From Anseranas semipalmata (lineage: Eukaryota; Chordata; Aves; Anseriformes; Anseranatidae), in contig VXAA01004286.1 of assembly GCA_013399115.1 (NCBI GenBank), positions 62,922 through 126,921 on the forward strand: a stretch of DNA of 64,000 bases. Reading direction: 5' to 3'. A program made the translations under genes and the position numbers. The notes under the pieces are model-generated. The model worked only from the letters and a program-made list of their open reading frames with translations. It had not been told where the DNA came from and searched no databases. Positions 1 to 12,256 of this stretch are shown here, piece by piece. Numbering within the stretch: position 1 is the first letter of the stretch; every line of letters begins with the position of its first letter.

Positions 1-772
1 TCTCTTTGGGGGGCCTTAAAAATAGCTCCAATGGGGGAAAATCAAAATAAAGCACAGAGGGAATAAAACAATGATTTATATTACCCTCATGGCTGCTAGC
101 CCATTTTGTCCTGGGACCCTCCTGCTCCTCAGATATTTCCCACTTAGAGAACAGAGGGGACACCCTTCATATAGCCACAGCCATCAGCTTCACCTATGTC
201 CTGAAGGCTACCCAAACATCAGACTTTACTTCTTCTCTCAATCATGGATGATTTTTCTTGCTGTATTCTGTTGCTTTGCTGCCTGTTTAGGACAAATCTG
301 GATCAGAGTATCAGGAGAGCATCAGCACATGTTCAGACCCTAGGACCAAAGAGGCAACTAACAGCAACACTATAAACATCTCGGTGCTTGGAGGAGCTTG
401 CCATGTCTTGGAGTTGTTGAAAGATCATTTGCTGTGCCTGATTAACTGCAAATAAAGAGTACACTTACTTCTTACCCTTTCCTGTAAGTTGTAGCATGCA
501 CAGCCCCAACTGTGGAGCACAGCATAGCTGTTATTTTTAACCACTTCCAAGCTACATTCAATTCTTTACATCTTCTTTAGTTATAAGATTAACTCATTTT
601 TCTGAATATTAGAGTATCAGGGCTATTTGTGGGGAAGGGTGAACAATGGGGATTTACCATATGCTTTATGGGCTAGCAGTTGATTCTTACATGCCCTCCA
701 AGAAGTCCCTCCCATTTTCCATTTTCATCCACTTTATTTATATCTCTGTTTTTGTTTTTTTTTTTGTTGGTG

Positions 773-774
<2 letters not shown>

Positions 775-803
<29 letters not shown>
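775..803. repeat. Poly-T tract (T29)
   Basis: An uninterrupted run of 29 T follows a shorter T11 run at 755-765, separated by a G/T-rich spacer. It could be a plain homopolymer or the remnant of a poly-A tail of a minus-strand retrocopy. No recognisable parent sequence lies beside it, so the first reading is preferred. Confidence 0.9.
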
Positions 804-806
<3 letters not shown>

Positions 807-1706
807 TTGCTTCTCTCTGGCAGCACCATAGAAGATAGCTAGTTTTGCCTGACTAACACTGCACTATTTAGCATTCTAGTGCTATGTTGCCATTCTTAGT
901 ATTTAAAGACTCTGCTAATTTAGACACAGCAGACAAACCCAGAGGATGCCTTGGATTGGTCACAGCAAGACAAAGTCTGCAAAGAAGGAGAATCCCATCC
1001 CATTCACTGAGAGACCTGGGATTCTGGCATTCAAACCTCTACCTGCTTCACACCTCTCTGACCTCAAGCTTGAATCTGAATATGAGCCTAAGAGTGACAG
1101 AAAATAATTTTACACAAATCTGCACGATGTGCTAGAGCCCCAGTGCTCCCCAGAGGACCACACAGCTGTTTACTATGACTAGCAAGCAGAAAACATGTGG
1201 CTAACAATAATATCTGGCACCAGTGGGTCCATTCCATAGCAGTGGAAAACCAAGAGGTTATTAATCTTGATTATTATTATTTTTTTTAAGCTCTGACAGT
1301 CTAAAAACAGATTTGTTTTGTTTTGTTTTTAAACTGAAATAGAGGACAGTTCATGACAGCTAGAACAGCAGGTGGCTGGTGATCGATTCATTTTAGAGAA
1401 AGATGACTAATTCTCTCCTGTCACACATGAAAGCTATTTCAATATCAAACAAAGAGTCTAATTTTGAGAGACTGCATTATCCTCCAAGCACTTGAACCCT
1501 GAGATCTTCCTTTTCTATTTCACACAAAGTTTTCTTTACAACTCATGCACAACTTCTGTAACATGCTTCTTAGGAGATTATGACACAAACTGCTCCCTTG
1601 CGTCAGGGAGTGTCATCTGTTTGCCAATGCAGATGCATTAAATCTCATTCATTCTACTGAGGAACGTGTAGTGGTTGTCACAGTGTGAGCTTCAGTTAGA
1701 GACATG

Positions 1707-1722
1707 GAAGAAGAAGAAGAAG
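1707..1722 (+). repeat. (GAA)n microsatellite
   Basis: Five GAA units and one extra base lie in a purine-rich stretch that continues less regularly to about 1752. Confidence 0.85.
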
Positions 1723-4700
1723 GTGTCAGAAGGAGAGGGAAGAAAAGGAGGCATTTATCATTTTGTCTAGTGTGTAGAAGCTGAGGATTTCAAATAAAGT
1801 TTTGTAATATTTGAAGTAAAATAAATAGATAAGGTGTTTTTTTCCTCTTTAATCCATGAGGATAGATCCCAGTGCTATTCAGATGGCTTAACAATGATGT
1901 AGTGGGAGAAAGCAATCCTAAAACCTCTTGCATTGAATTTTGAAGGATTTTGGCAGTAGAGCTCCTCCCACAAATACTTTTCCCACCTTTTCTTGGAAAA
2001 GGAAGACTGGCCACTGCTTAAGACCTTCTTCCACCCATCTACCCTGACCACCAGAAAGACACCAAAGATGTTGTACAGGACCATGTTAGTTAGAACAGCT
2101 CATAGATTTGCAATAGGAACTTATCTCTTTGGAGCCTTGGGATTGAGACTGGTACCCCATCCTTTAGTCTTTCATGAAGCGTAGGATGGTGAAATAGGTG
2201 GATTTGGCTCAGATTGCTTCAGTGGTTCAGAAGTAGCAGGTAAGACAAAAATTCAGATCCTATCTACACTGGACTAGAGGTGCTTGATCAGTTTGGACAT
2301 CATTTAAAAGCTCTGATGGCACAGAGTCTGCCTTAGCGAAAATGTCTTCTCTTGAAAACAGCAAGACAAGGAAAATCAAGCTGTAACAAATGTCTCTTGA
2401 GCACGTACAAGCTTGTTTTTCAACAAAGGGTAAGTGGGAATGTTTAACTGCTTTTCATGGGAAGAATAAATGGCATATTCTCAACACAGAGTGTAAGCCA
2501 AGTAAAGAAGAAACAAAACTCTCTAATTCCACCTAAGTAGACCTGGCAGTCAAAGCTTCACTTCAAATGTTTAATTGCTGGCAACATAAGAAACAATTGA
2601 AAATGGGGTCTAAGCATGAGACATATCAGACATCTTTATTAACCAGCACAGCAATTAGCTCTGTCTAAAATTATGCATTTGGTGTATGCAAAATTTGACT
2701 GCAACTGCTCAAAACATAAAGAAGAACCATCCATTCTAATTCTTCACCCTCCAATACACAAATTATGAAGTACTTATATTTCATCCTGGGCTTACTCTGA
2801 ATGCTTCTTAATTCCATTTTATCTAATCCCACGTGGGCTGGGACCACAGTCCTTGATAAGCAATTTACAGGGTGCTGAATGGTAAAAGTTAAGGAACTCC
2901 CACCAGGACCATGCTTGGCTTGCTGGCTTCCTGGCTTGTTTTGGTGCCCAGCAGCGCACAAGGAAATCTAAACAGTGAAACTGCACTTGGGGGTATTGTC
3001 TGTTAAGGAAATTTTATATACTCAGAACCATGTAATAACTTATAAAAAATAAGAGGAAATAGAACAATAAAAGGTTAACAGAAACCAAGCAACAACCTCA
3101 GCTCAGGGGAGAAACTATTTCTGCAAATTGTGTGACACTTGAAAATAAGACTGAAGTAATAAAAGAGTCAGGAGAGCCTGCAAAGGTCAAAAGGAGATAA
3201 GCATTGTTCCAACGATTTAAAAGCATCTTCTTTGTGCCATAAAGACCCATAAGTGCAGCACTATCCAAAACCAATTGTCAGATGAAGTGCTTTCAAAAGA
3301 CAAGACAACATCCTTCAAGCCCTGAAGTGGTTATTTTTAGAAAAGTTACTACACTCACACTCCTACCTTCAGCTTGAAGCTAGTGGTTACATGAGTATAA
3401 ATAATGAGAGCTAAGAAATGAAAGGTCAAGTGTTTATGCTCCTGTTTAACACTCCCTTGCTAAGCCTTGCCTCACTGCAGCAGGATTTCAGAGTGGTGAG
3501 TGGTACATGGCTGTGCAGTTGGTGCTCCAGGTTACTGAGCGAGTAAAGGATAAAAGGGTAACCTAGATTGGAAGTCTACTATTTCTGTGAAAGTGTCTTA
3601 CATTTTCATTTTAACTTTGATAACAGCAGGAGGCTTTGAATAAAGAAGGGCAATATATGGCATTTAAATAGCAGAGCTAATGTAATTATCTGTAAGTTGG
3701 AACAATTATATAAAAAATCATGTAATAAAGAAAGGAGGCAAAGCACTCAGCCATCTGAAATGAATCAAATGCCAGAAGGGACCTGAGTCTTCATTACAAA
3801 CTGATGACCTGCTAAATTACATTGCCAGAGCACACACAAGCACATCATTGACAGGTTAATTCCAGCCTGCTTCTGTGGAGAGATGAGAAATCCTTCTCTC
3901 AAGCCCATACCCAAAAAGTGGATAAAAAGAGCAATGACATTGAAAGACTTCATAAGGATCTGCTGGACCTCACTGATGCTCCACCAAAAAATGATTAGAG
4001 AGGTTACAGGAGGTTTCATATTTCTCTGGTCATCTCAGCAGAGAGGATCTAATAAGTGAAGTAATGGATAGGTTGAGAGTGCTTCAGTGAAGACACTCAC
4101 TGACCCATTAACTCTAGGAAGCCAGTTTTTCTCATAAATGTACTTTTTCAAAGTGTTAGTGCAAAGAGGTACACACATGCTCCTCAGGAGTACAAGTGGC
4201 GGTGAGACTGAAGCATCGCTTTGAGCACAGAGGAGGAAGTGTTCCTGGAATACAACTGCACCAAGCAGGGCACTGGAGGAGAGAACTGGCTTTGGGATGA
4301 CATGAGGCACCAAATCTAAGCTAGGTGCTCTGCTGTGGGTCAAGGCTTAGATGAATGTGGCAGCACTGAAATAAAATGGTTATCTGTTTTTTAAGATCAA
4401 CACAATGTTGTGCTGCAGCTATACACACACACTCAAAACTTTCTCGGGGCATGCCATATATACAATACAGCAGTTTCCCTGCTCTGGCTCTTTCTATGGA
4501 CTTGGAGCAACTGTTTTAACCATAATATTCACACACATGTAAAATAGGACCATTGGGCCTTTTCACCTTTCCTGTCTGCAGTGATACTGATGAGCTTGGT
4601 CCTGGCAGCTTTAACAGCAGACCAAACGGGTTTATCACAAAGTTGCACTGCCCTAGGAAAAGGGCAGTCCAGACTATTCTGTCCCTTAGGATAAGAGGGA

Positions 4701-5412
4701 AGAGTTTTTTGGTGGTTCTTCAAACACAAGGTCTGCTTATGAGCCTGGTCTTCTGCAGAGCAGGGCTGTACAGCACTTTGCCCACCTATGCTCGGTTCTG
4801 CTCTCGCTGCAGGGGTAATAAACCCCCAGGGGCTACCAAGAGATGCAGGAAGCAAGCCAAAGCAATGACATACAAAGGATGGTGAGGTCAGTTTAAAAAA
4901 GGCAGGATCCCTAAGCAGAGAGGACACAAGGAACAGACACAAGTCCTCATTCTTGTGAGAAGTCACAGCTTTTCACAGGCATCGGGCAAAAGGGAGCATT
5001 GCATCCTTTCCCAGAGAGGGAGGGAGGTACACCAAGGTCTGTGACCATGTTAGATAGCTGGACACCTTCATACTCCCCTTCCTGGTTTATCTGGGGAAAT
5101 TATCTATGCTCAAAAGGCACTTTAAAGATAAGGAAAAAGCTTTTACAGCTACATATGTATAGCCAGGAAGAAATCAAAACATCATCTGCCTTGCAAAGGG
5201 CAGCATAAGTCTCTGCAACCTCCTTCAGTTTTCCCTTAGGGTAGATACACTGATAGTTGTTCTACTTGTACCATCAAACCAGTCATTAAACACAGAGCAC
5301 AACACAGGAGATGTACAAGTAGTCACAAAAGCTTTTATTGTAAATAAATATATGTATGTTTCAGAGCAGAATGCTTGATTTTTCTCACAGAGGAGCTATT
5401 TTAGGTCCTGTC

Positions 5413-5430
5413 AAAAAAAAAAAAAAAAAA
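5413..5430. repeat. Poly-A tract (A18)
   Basis: An uninterrupted A18 run in unique sequence. No retrocopy body is recognisable on its 5' side. Confidence 0.9.
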
Positions 5431-6685
5431 GTTCACCTTAAAGACAGAAACATAGTGAATGATATTTCCAAGATGATTAAGCTGTTTAGGGTAAGAAAAT
5501 CACTTGTAGGTACATCAATATCAACATACCAGTTGTACATTTCAGACACGCACATTATTACAACTGTGTATGGGTACAGCAAGAATCACTAATTAGCTAC
5601 ATCAATTTGCCTGCAATTTTCAGGCCTGCTTATTTAGATGTGTTGATTTTGATGGCTGTGCAGAAGTGTGAAATTTGGGCACAGGCAGCAAAGACTTCCA
5701 AGGTAATAGATTTGCAAATCACCACCTACCATGCCAGCTAAAAGGCACCTCTGAAACAAGACACCCAGATGGTGAAGTTGGGACTCAGGAATGTTGAAAG
5801 CAAAATGGGAGTACTGCTCGAAGTTGTTATCCCAAGGGAAGTGTGAGAAGAGACAGCTGCCTGGCTGATGAGAACCAAGTGAGCAGATAACATACAGAAC
5901 AACCCTATGGGGTGGTTTGACAAGAGAAATGAGGTAGTGCTGGACAAACAGATGTGTAGGAAGTGTTTCCTGTGAGCATTGGCCAAGGGCTTTGATTCAC
6001 TAGCCACAAACAACCACTATGAACAATGTGGTCCACACAGGTAACATCTACTGTGGAGTAAGGATATTTGCTGCTACACTCAGAAGGGCATCTCCGTACA
6101 CTGCTCTCCCAAGGAGACAGCAATGCCAAAGACACCTTGCTGCACCAACATAAGCTGTCCAGCTCTCACACACTTCCAGTTCTCTGGTGCAAACTCTGGG
6201 GGCTCTGCAGTCAGAGCTCAACACCACAGGCTCCCCTGCTTCTCCTGGATGGTTCAAATAGGATAGCGATCACTGCTAAGAGACAATCTAGGAAACTGCT
6301 TCTGTCTGTCAGCCATTAATTTGCATCTGATTCCTAACCCCAGCTATGTGGAGGACAGAGTACAAGGTCTCTGGGTTGCTGCTCTTGGGCGAAGGCATGC
6401 TGATGCTTACCCTTGGAAACTCTTTTGTCAGCTTCTGGTAAATGCAAGGTGCTGTAAGGTGGGCTGGGGAATGGATACTTAGGGTAAGACTTCCAGGTCA
6501 GTTCATTTCAACCAGCATCTTACGCAGTCCTTGGCTGTTCTCTTAACATCCTTCCTTCCTATTGCTCTTAACACAGGGCACACACAAGACCCTGCTGCAT
6601 GGACTGATTTCTCCAAGAAAAATTTGAGGTGTGCAGGCTGGAAAGAAACTGAGAAGCACACCGGGCAGGTAGTTAAGGGACATAC

Positions 6686-6800
6686 ACAGAATCACAGAAT
6701 CACAGAACCATTTAGGTTGGAAAAGAGATCCAAGATCATCCAGTCCAACCTATAACATAACACTACCATGTCCTCCACTAAACCATGTCACTAAGAATAC
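6686..6800 (-). mobile_element. CR1 LINE fragment, 3' end only
   Basis: The left end is three copies of the CAGAATCA 8-mer, which is the reverse complement of the CR1 3' terminal repeat. It is followed by the CR1 3' UTR phrase TTTAGGTTGGAAAAG and the sequence leading to ACCATGTCACTAAG. Similarity to the same subfamily at 21.0 and 58.5 kb fades near 6800. The element is therefore heavily 5'-truncated, which is normal for CR1 because reverse transcription starts at the 3' end. It carries no coding sequence worth noting. Confidence 0.9.
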
Positions 6801-9800
6801 CATGATTATACATCTTGCGCTCCATATAAAAGTGCTCCAAAGGGACAGTTTTTATTCTGCTCAATTTGACATTTTATCCTAAGTTTCTTCACATAAAAGC
6901 GGATAGTGCCTTTGAGTATCCAAGAACATTTGATTAATCTGCTTTATGGAAAACTCGGAAATGATGCTAGAGAAAGCCTGTCTATAATTGGTCCACAGAC
7001 TTGTTTTATACACACACTTTGGAAACTCTTTGAGAGCACTGAACCAGAGCCAAGGCAAAAGTGGAAGCTAACGGTGACTGTATTTTGATAAGACCTGGGG
7101 GACAAAAACAGCCCAGTTCCCAGACTTCCAGCAGAGGAAACCTCCATCTTCCCATGATCATTTAGTACCTAATAATTAACTGCAGGTTGACTAGGGTTCT
7201 GATGTGTCTGTAGTCAGCAGTGTATTCAGACCACCCAACTACAACTTGTGCCTGATTTTGGCACCACTTTCACTCTCCTTCCGAGCTTGACTCTCCTATC
7301 AGCCTTGAAGGCTCAGGATCAGAGAAGAACTCCTCTTCCTTTTCCCTAGACAAAAGCAAAACTGTTCTCAGACAGTTTTCATTTTCTTTGTGGTCACTTA
7401 AGCAGCAGAACCATTCATGTTTTGCTTTGATGTGGGGGAAAATCACTTTAAAGTCATTGAGGTAATTTCTTTGAATGGTGGCTACAGGCTTGCACAGTTC
7501 ATTGTGCACTAAACTACTGAAATCATTAAATATATCATTACAAAAGGTAACTGAAATAAATGCAGTTTGGAGAACTGCTTGGAAATGTGGTCCAAAGCCT
7601 ATTAATGAATTGTTTTAGCAAATTTTTCTAGTAATTGGGAAGTGGGGATAAGACACAGCCTGTTTATGTCCCCAGTTATTGAAAGGTCCAGCCAGTCCCA
7701 AATGTTGAGGTACCAACCACTCTGTTTTCCCTGTAGAATCTGGTAGAGCAAAAAGGAGCACATTTTCAATGCAAGAAGTAAAACTTATCCATACATTTCT
7801 CATTATCCACCTAAAGATAAATATCTGGTCCCTTAGCTAAATGTATATGGAGTAGCCATAAAAGAAAGGGATCTGGTCTGGTTTTTGTCCTGTGATCCAA
7901 CTGTTAATCGTTACAAAGCAGAAATGGCTTGTGCATATTCAGTGAAGCGTTTCCCCTGGGTCTGGTAGCAGACAGACATGAAAACGTGGTCTGTCAGGGC
8001 AATAAGCGAGATATTGCAGAAGAGAAACCCAAGTCTGGCTCTGAGATTTGGACAGAAAGAGCTCAGCTCTGCTAGACAGTAAAGAAAGACGATCAATACT
8101 GACCGTTTAGATTTAGCCTGATGAAAGCCTGTTTGAAGGCATAGCTATGGGTTAATGATTTGGGTGTCTAGGGCTCAAATGTAAATGCCTGCTTATAACG
8201 TAGAAACTGTAAAATGTAAAAACTACTTCTCAAAGTTGATGGTAATTCTGAAATAGTTTAAATGAGAATTGTTTTCCTTATACAGTCTCTGACACCACCT
8301 AACTTCAAAGCACGCACCAATTAATTGCATTTGTTCAGCTCAGTGACTATAGGGGTAGCAGACCCCCTGTGGCACTTGGGTCATACTCAGGGGAGAGACA
8401 GTCACTTGTCCCAGGGATGATGGTACACCGTGAAGACAGGTGTGACTACAGAGACGTGGTTTATGAGAGTACAGCCTCTATGAGGATGCAAAGGCCAAAG
8501 ATGGGGAAGACAGGAGTGAGCAGCAGCAGCTGAATTAGGTCCCTTTCACTCTTTGCAAGAAGACCCAGGCCAAAGTGCTATCCACCACGGCAATGATACC
8601 ATTAGCACAGCATCTGTCATAGAGGAAGAGGGGATCTTCATAATGGCTGGAGGAGAAAAGAGGGCCCTAATCCAGCAAGGTGTGCTAAATGACAAACACA
8701 TAAGGAATCCCATTTGAAAGGGTTACGATTTAAATTAGTCTTGTCCTAGAACATTTTCCTGGATTTAGGCACGAGGCAGAACTGCTGGGCAGGAAAGAAG
8801 TGTCTGATATGGACAGATTTGGGTGGATTTTGGGTGTTGTTGTTCCTAAAGTTTAATGTACTTTTTTAAGTGATGCAGAAATGATGAAGATGTTTCCTTT
8901 ATCACCATTCCTGCTCTGACATGCAAGTCTTGATCTAGACAACCCTCAAAAAGCTAAAGAAGAAACAGGAATCTTTCCTGTCAATGCAATGGACTTTGTT
9001 TCATGTCTTTACTTTGGACTTGGATTGAAATTTTCTAGCCAGTGACTGTGAAACAACAGAGAAGCCTGTTACTATGGTTCATAAGCTATCGTGCTTTTTT
9101 TTTTTCAACCAGAAACAAAACAGCAACATTTTCAGATGGAGTTAATTCCACATTAAACAGAATTAATTCTTCTTATGTGCCTCCAGAAATGATGAGATAA
9201 GTTTTCATTTCCATAAAACACCCTAACTTTGGAAGCTTCAGAATGTGTGCCAGCTCTGTGTCTTTTGAATAATGAAATCACTACATTTGGTATGAAAACA
9301 TAGATTACAGCAGTTTAATTAAGACAGTTCTGGAAAAGTGAACAAATATTAGAGCAAATGTTCAGTATTAAATGAAAGACAAATTATTGCATTTTGTTTG
9401 GATAGCTTATATGTTTGGCAGGGGAAGACATGTCCTAAACAAAGACAGCATTCTTCCTGCTATTCCCAGAGTGGATCTGTATTTAAAGGTGCAGACAAGA
9501 TGGGTTTCAATCACAATATTGGGCTAATCAAGTGCAGCCTGAAGCAGAAGAGAGAGTAAACAGTTCCTACTCAGAGATGGCCCCTCTTTCTTCTCTATAT
9601 GTAGATCCAGTGTTAGGAAGTCTGGTTCTCATTTGCTTTCCAGCACAGATGAAGAATCCAAGCAGCTTATGTAGGAACATTTATTAATATTAAAACTCAA
9701 GCTAGTGGAATTCAGATTTCTTTCCTGAGGGAACTTCAAGGCACTGGCATTTGGTTTCATCCTACATCACAAAAGAAAAACAAAAAAATACTTCACTTTG

Positions 9801-10201
9801 ACTGTTCTTACAGATTTTGTTTCAGCTGTCTCATTTTGAAATAAATGAGTGTGATAATAAAGTCAAACTGAAATGCTACAACCTTTTAGAAAACAAATAT
9901 TTTGATAACTTCCCACAAATATTTTGACACAACCACAGTACACAACCATGAAATCACTTCATTTCTTTTGAATAGCATTTGCTGAAAGAAAGCTGTTACA
10001 TTTACAATTGTTGACAAATTCTGATTAGAAATTAATTCGTCTGTTAATGATGAATGAACAGATGTATTTCTCCACCAGTAATATATGCCCAGAGCCCGGA
10101 ATGCTTAAGCCTCACCTATGCATAGAAGCAGTCTCGATCTAGAGTGATGCTTCTGTATACAGGAGACTAAGCTCTTCGTAGACCAGTCTGCCCCTGTAGA
10201 G
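6801..10201. other. Unique non-coding sequence
   Basis: I recognise no gene, RNA gene or repeat family in this stretch. Open frames are short (under 80 codons) and low in information. Around 9100-9350 the sequence is notably AT-rich with TTAATTAA-type words, which is compatible with regulatory DNA but not evidence for it. Confidence 0.55.
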
Positions 10202-10206
10202 TGGAC
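10202..10206. other. Left target-site duplication (TGGAC)
   Basis: TGGAC lies directly before the TG start of the LTR and recurs directly after its CA end at 10928-10932. This is the footprint of retroviral integrase. Confidence 0.75.
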
Positions 10207-10927
10207 TGTAATGGGTTTACATAGCAAGGGTTTAGTAGCAGGGGCTACCAGGGGTGGCCTCTGTGAGCAGAGCCCAGCAGCTGCCCCATATCAGATCACA
10301 GCCAGCTCCAGCTGGCTCCAAAATGGACCCACTGCTGGCCAGAGCTGAGCCAGGGAGCGACGCTGGTTGTGCCTCTGGGAGAGCAGAGCTAAGGAAGGGA
10401 ACAAACTGCTGTGTGACAGCAGCTGGGAGAGAGGAGTGAGAAACAGCCCTGCAGGCACCCAGGGCAGTGCAGAAGGAGGGCAGGAGGGGCTCCAGGCACC
10501 GCAGCACAAGTTCCCCTGCGGCCCGTGGAGAGGCCCATGGTGGAGCAGGCCGTCCCCCTGCAGCCCATGGGTACCACACGGAGCAGATCTCCACGCTGCA
10601 GCCATGGAGGAGCCCCCATGGAGCAGGTGGATGTGGCCTGAAGGAGGCTGCGGCCCTTGGGAGCCCCTGCAGGAGCAGGCCCCGGGCCGGAGCTGCAGCC
10701 CATGGAGAGGAGCCCACGCAGGAGCAGGAGGCCTGGCGGGAGCTGCCGCCCGTGGGGGAGCCATGTTGGAGCAGTTTGGTCCTGAGGGANGACCGCAGCC
10801 CCCATTCCCCTTTCCCCTGCGCTGCTTGGGGGAAGGAGGTAGAAGAGGGTGGGTGGGGGAAGGGGTTTTTAGCTTGCTTGTTTGTTTGTGATGGAGTTCA
10901 GCTGCCCAGCGGGGTAAAACCACAACA
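10207..10927 (+). mobile_element. Solo LTR of an avian endogenous retrovirus, complete
   Basis: The element begins TGTAATGGG and ends CACAACA, so it has the TG...CA ends of retroviral LTRs, is about 721 bp long, and is flanked by the 5-bp duplication TGGAC. A 5-bp duplication fits class III (ERVL-like) or some class I retroviruses better than class II, whose usual value is 6 bp. No gag, pol or env sequence lies on either side, so this is a solo LTR left by recombination between two LTRs. It is much more GC-rich than its surroundings. That explains the overlapping 138-210 codon open frames on both strands, which have no protein character. Position 10790 is an N. The LTR should contain the retroviral promoter and polyadenylation region, but I could not locate a clear TATA box or AATAAA. 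Parts of relatives occur at 18542 and 28863 on the minus strand. The family name is not known to me. Confidence 0.82.
10527..10770 (+). repeat. GC-rich CCATGG / GGAGCAGG motif array inside the LTR
   Basis: Within the LTR, the words CCCATGG, GCCATGG and GGAGCAGG recur many times at irregular spacing, like a decayed minisatellite. The array straddles the position where the related LTR copy at 18542 is truncated. Its position within the LTR suggests it belongs to U3 or R, but that is inference. Confidence 0.6.
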
Positions 10928-10932
10928 TGGAC
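10928..10932. other. Right target-site duplication (TGGAC)
   Basis: This is the matching copy of 10202-10206, immediately after the terminal CA of the LTR. Confidence 0.75.
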
Positions 10933-12224
10933 TCATCCAGAAATGACAGATGTTCACATCATCATCTGCTCCAAGTATGAGCTCTCCATCCTTGACTACC
11001 TTCTGCTAAAGTCATTGTGAAGAGAGAAACAAAGAAAAGGAAGGAAAATTGTATTTAGCCTCCCACAAGAGCCTGAAATATCCTTTACCTAATGTGCTTC
11101 AAGTTTCTTTTTACTTCAGCTATGCCTTTCAAAGGCCCATATTCCAAAAAGTGTATTGACTGCAACACACTCCCCTCTAGTCTGTGATTGATTTTGTTGT
11201 TTTCTCCTCTGTTTGCTTGCTTGTTTTTAGATGCATTACTTTACACTTCAAGGCCTGCAGGGAGCATAGCTATGATCTGTCACACCCCATTTACCACCAA
11301 TCTTTGAGGCCATCGGCAGTGGTACCTAAAAACAAACAAGACAAAACAACAGAGTCAACAGAAGAGAAAAGGAGCCCCCCAGCTGTCCAAAGAATGGGCT
11401 AGGGACAAAAGAAGGATGAGGAAGGAAGCAGGGACTGGGGACAGCAGGCAGTCAAAAACACCCTAATCCTGTGCTGCCAAGTGGGAAATCAGTCCCTTGA
11501 GTTGAACTGGAGCACTTAGATCCAGCCTGGCCATGGAAAGAAGAAGGACTGTTGTATGACTGGATCTCTCACCAGGGGAATGCAGGGGCTTCAACCTTTC
11601 TACCTGGACACATTGGTCCCAATTCACCTGTACCTCCAATACAGGCATTTAACAGAGGTGTCCAGGCCAGAAGCATGGTCAGCACAGGCTGCCTTGGTGG
11701 GAAGAAGGAGACACCTACCAGTTAGGCTGGAAGAGAAGAATTGGAGACACCCTGCCAAGTGTGCAGCACCCACCTCCTATGACCCAGGAACCGACAACCA
11801 TGGTCATGGGTAGCACTGCTCAGTGCAGAAGGCAGAAGTTTTCACTGAAATTTCATCCACAGCTGGAGGATGAAAGCAGGAAGCTTTCACTGAGGGGGAC
11901 TTTCTCTTGTCTTGTCCCTGGTAGGAGCTAGTACTACAGGGTCCAAAGCTTTATCACTGCTCCTGGATGTATTAAATGAACATAATCAATCAGTAATGCA
12001 AAGTAATAAGATGAAATGGAGCATTGTTCAAGTTTAAGTACTGGGAAATCACCAGGCACTTGAGAAAACAAGTGAAAGATTATCTCAAACAAAGCTTCTA
12101 AATGCAAATTGACTGTTTGTTTGTCCCCCTACATGGTTGGTATGTCATGTATATGATCCCAATGACTTCTGTCATTAATGTCATGCTCAGATGAGCTCTG
12201 ATTGTTTTCATGTTGAGAAACAGA

Positions 12225-12256
12225 GGGAAGGGAAGGGAAGGGAAGGGAAGGGAAGG
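12225..12256 (+). repeat. (GGGAA)n microsatellite
   Basis: About six perfect copies of the pentamer GGGAA in tandem. Confidence 0.95.

Larger units (their letters stand above)
1..6685. other. Unique non-coding sequence, no gene supported
   Basis: No open frame here resembles a protein family I know, and none is long. The longest, 145 codons on the minus strand at 4529-4966, has no recognisable domain and no supporting context. What can be named is simple sequence: a T29 run at 775-803, a short GAA run at 1707-1722 and an A18 run at 5413-5430. The remainder is AT-rich and looks intergenic or intronic. Small exons or regulatory elements cannot be excluded by eye. Confidence 0.6.

Noticed and set aside
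4529..4966. 145-codon minus-strand frame as a gene
   Set aside because: No domain, no codon pattern that stands out, and a 110-codon frame on the opposite strand over the same bases. Probably chance.
5413..5430. Poly-A tracts as tails of processed pseudogenes
   Set aside because: No recognisable gene body precedes this or the other A runs, and no target duplication was seen. They are listed as simple repeats only.
10232..10946. Five overlapping open frames of 138-210 codons on both strands
   Set aside because: They all lie inside the GC-rich solo LTR, overlap each other on both strands, have low-complexity Pro/Ala/Gly/Ser content and resemble no protein. They result from low stop-codon frequency in GC-rich repeats.
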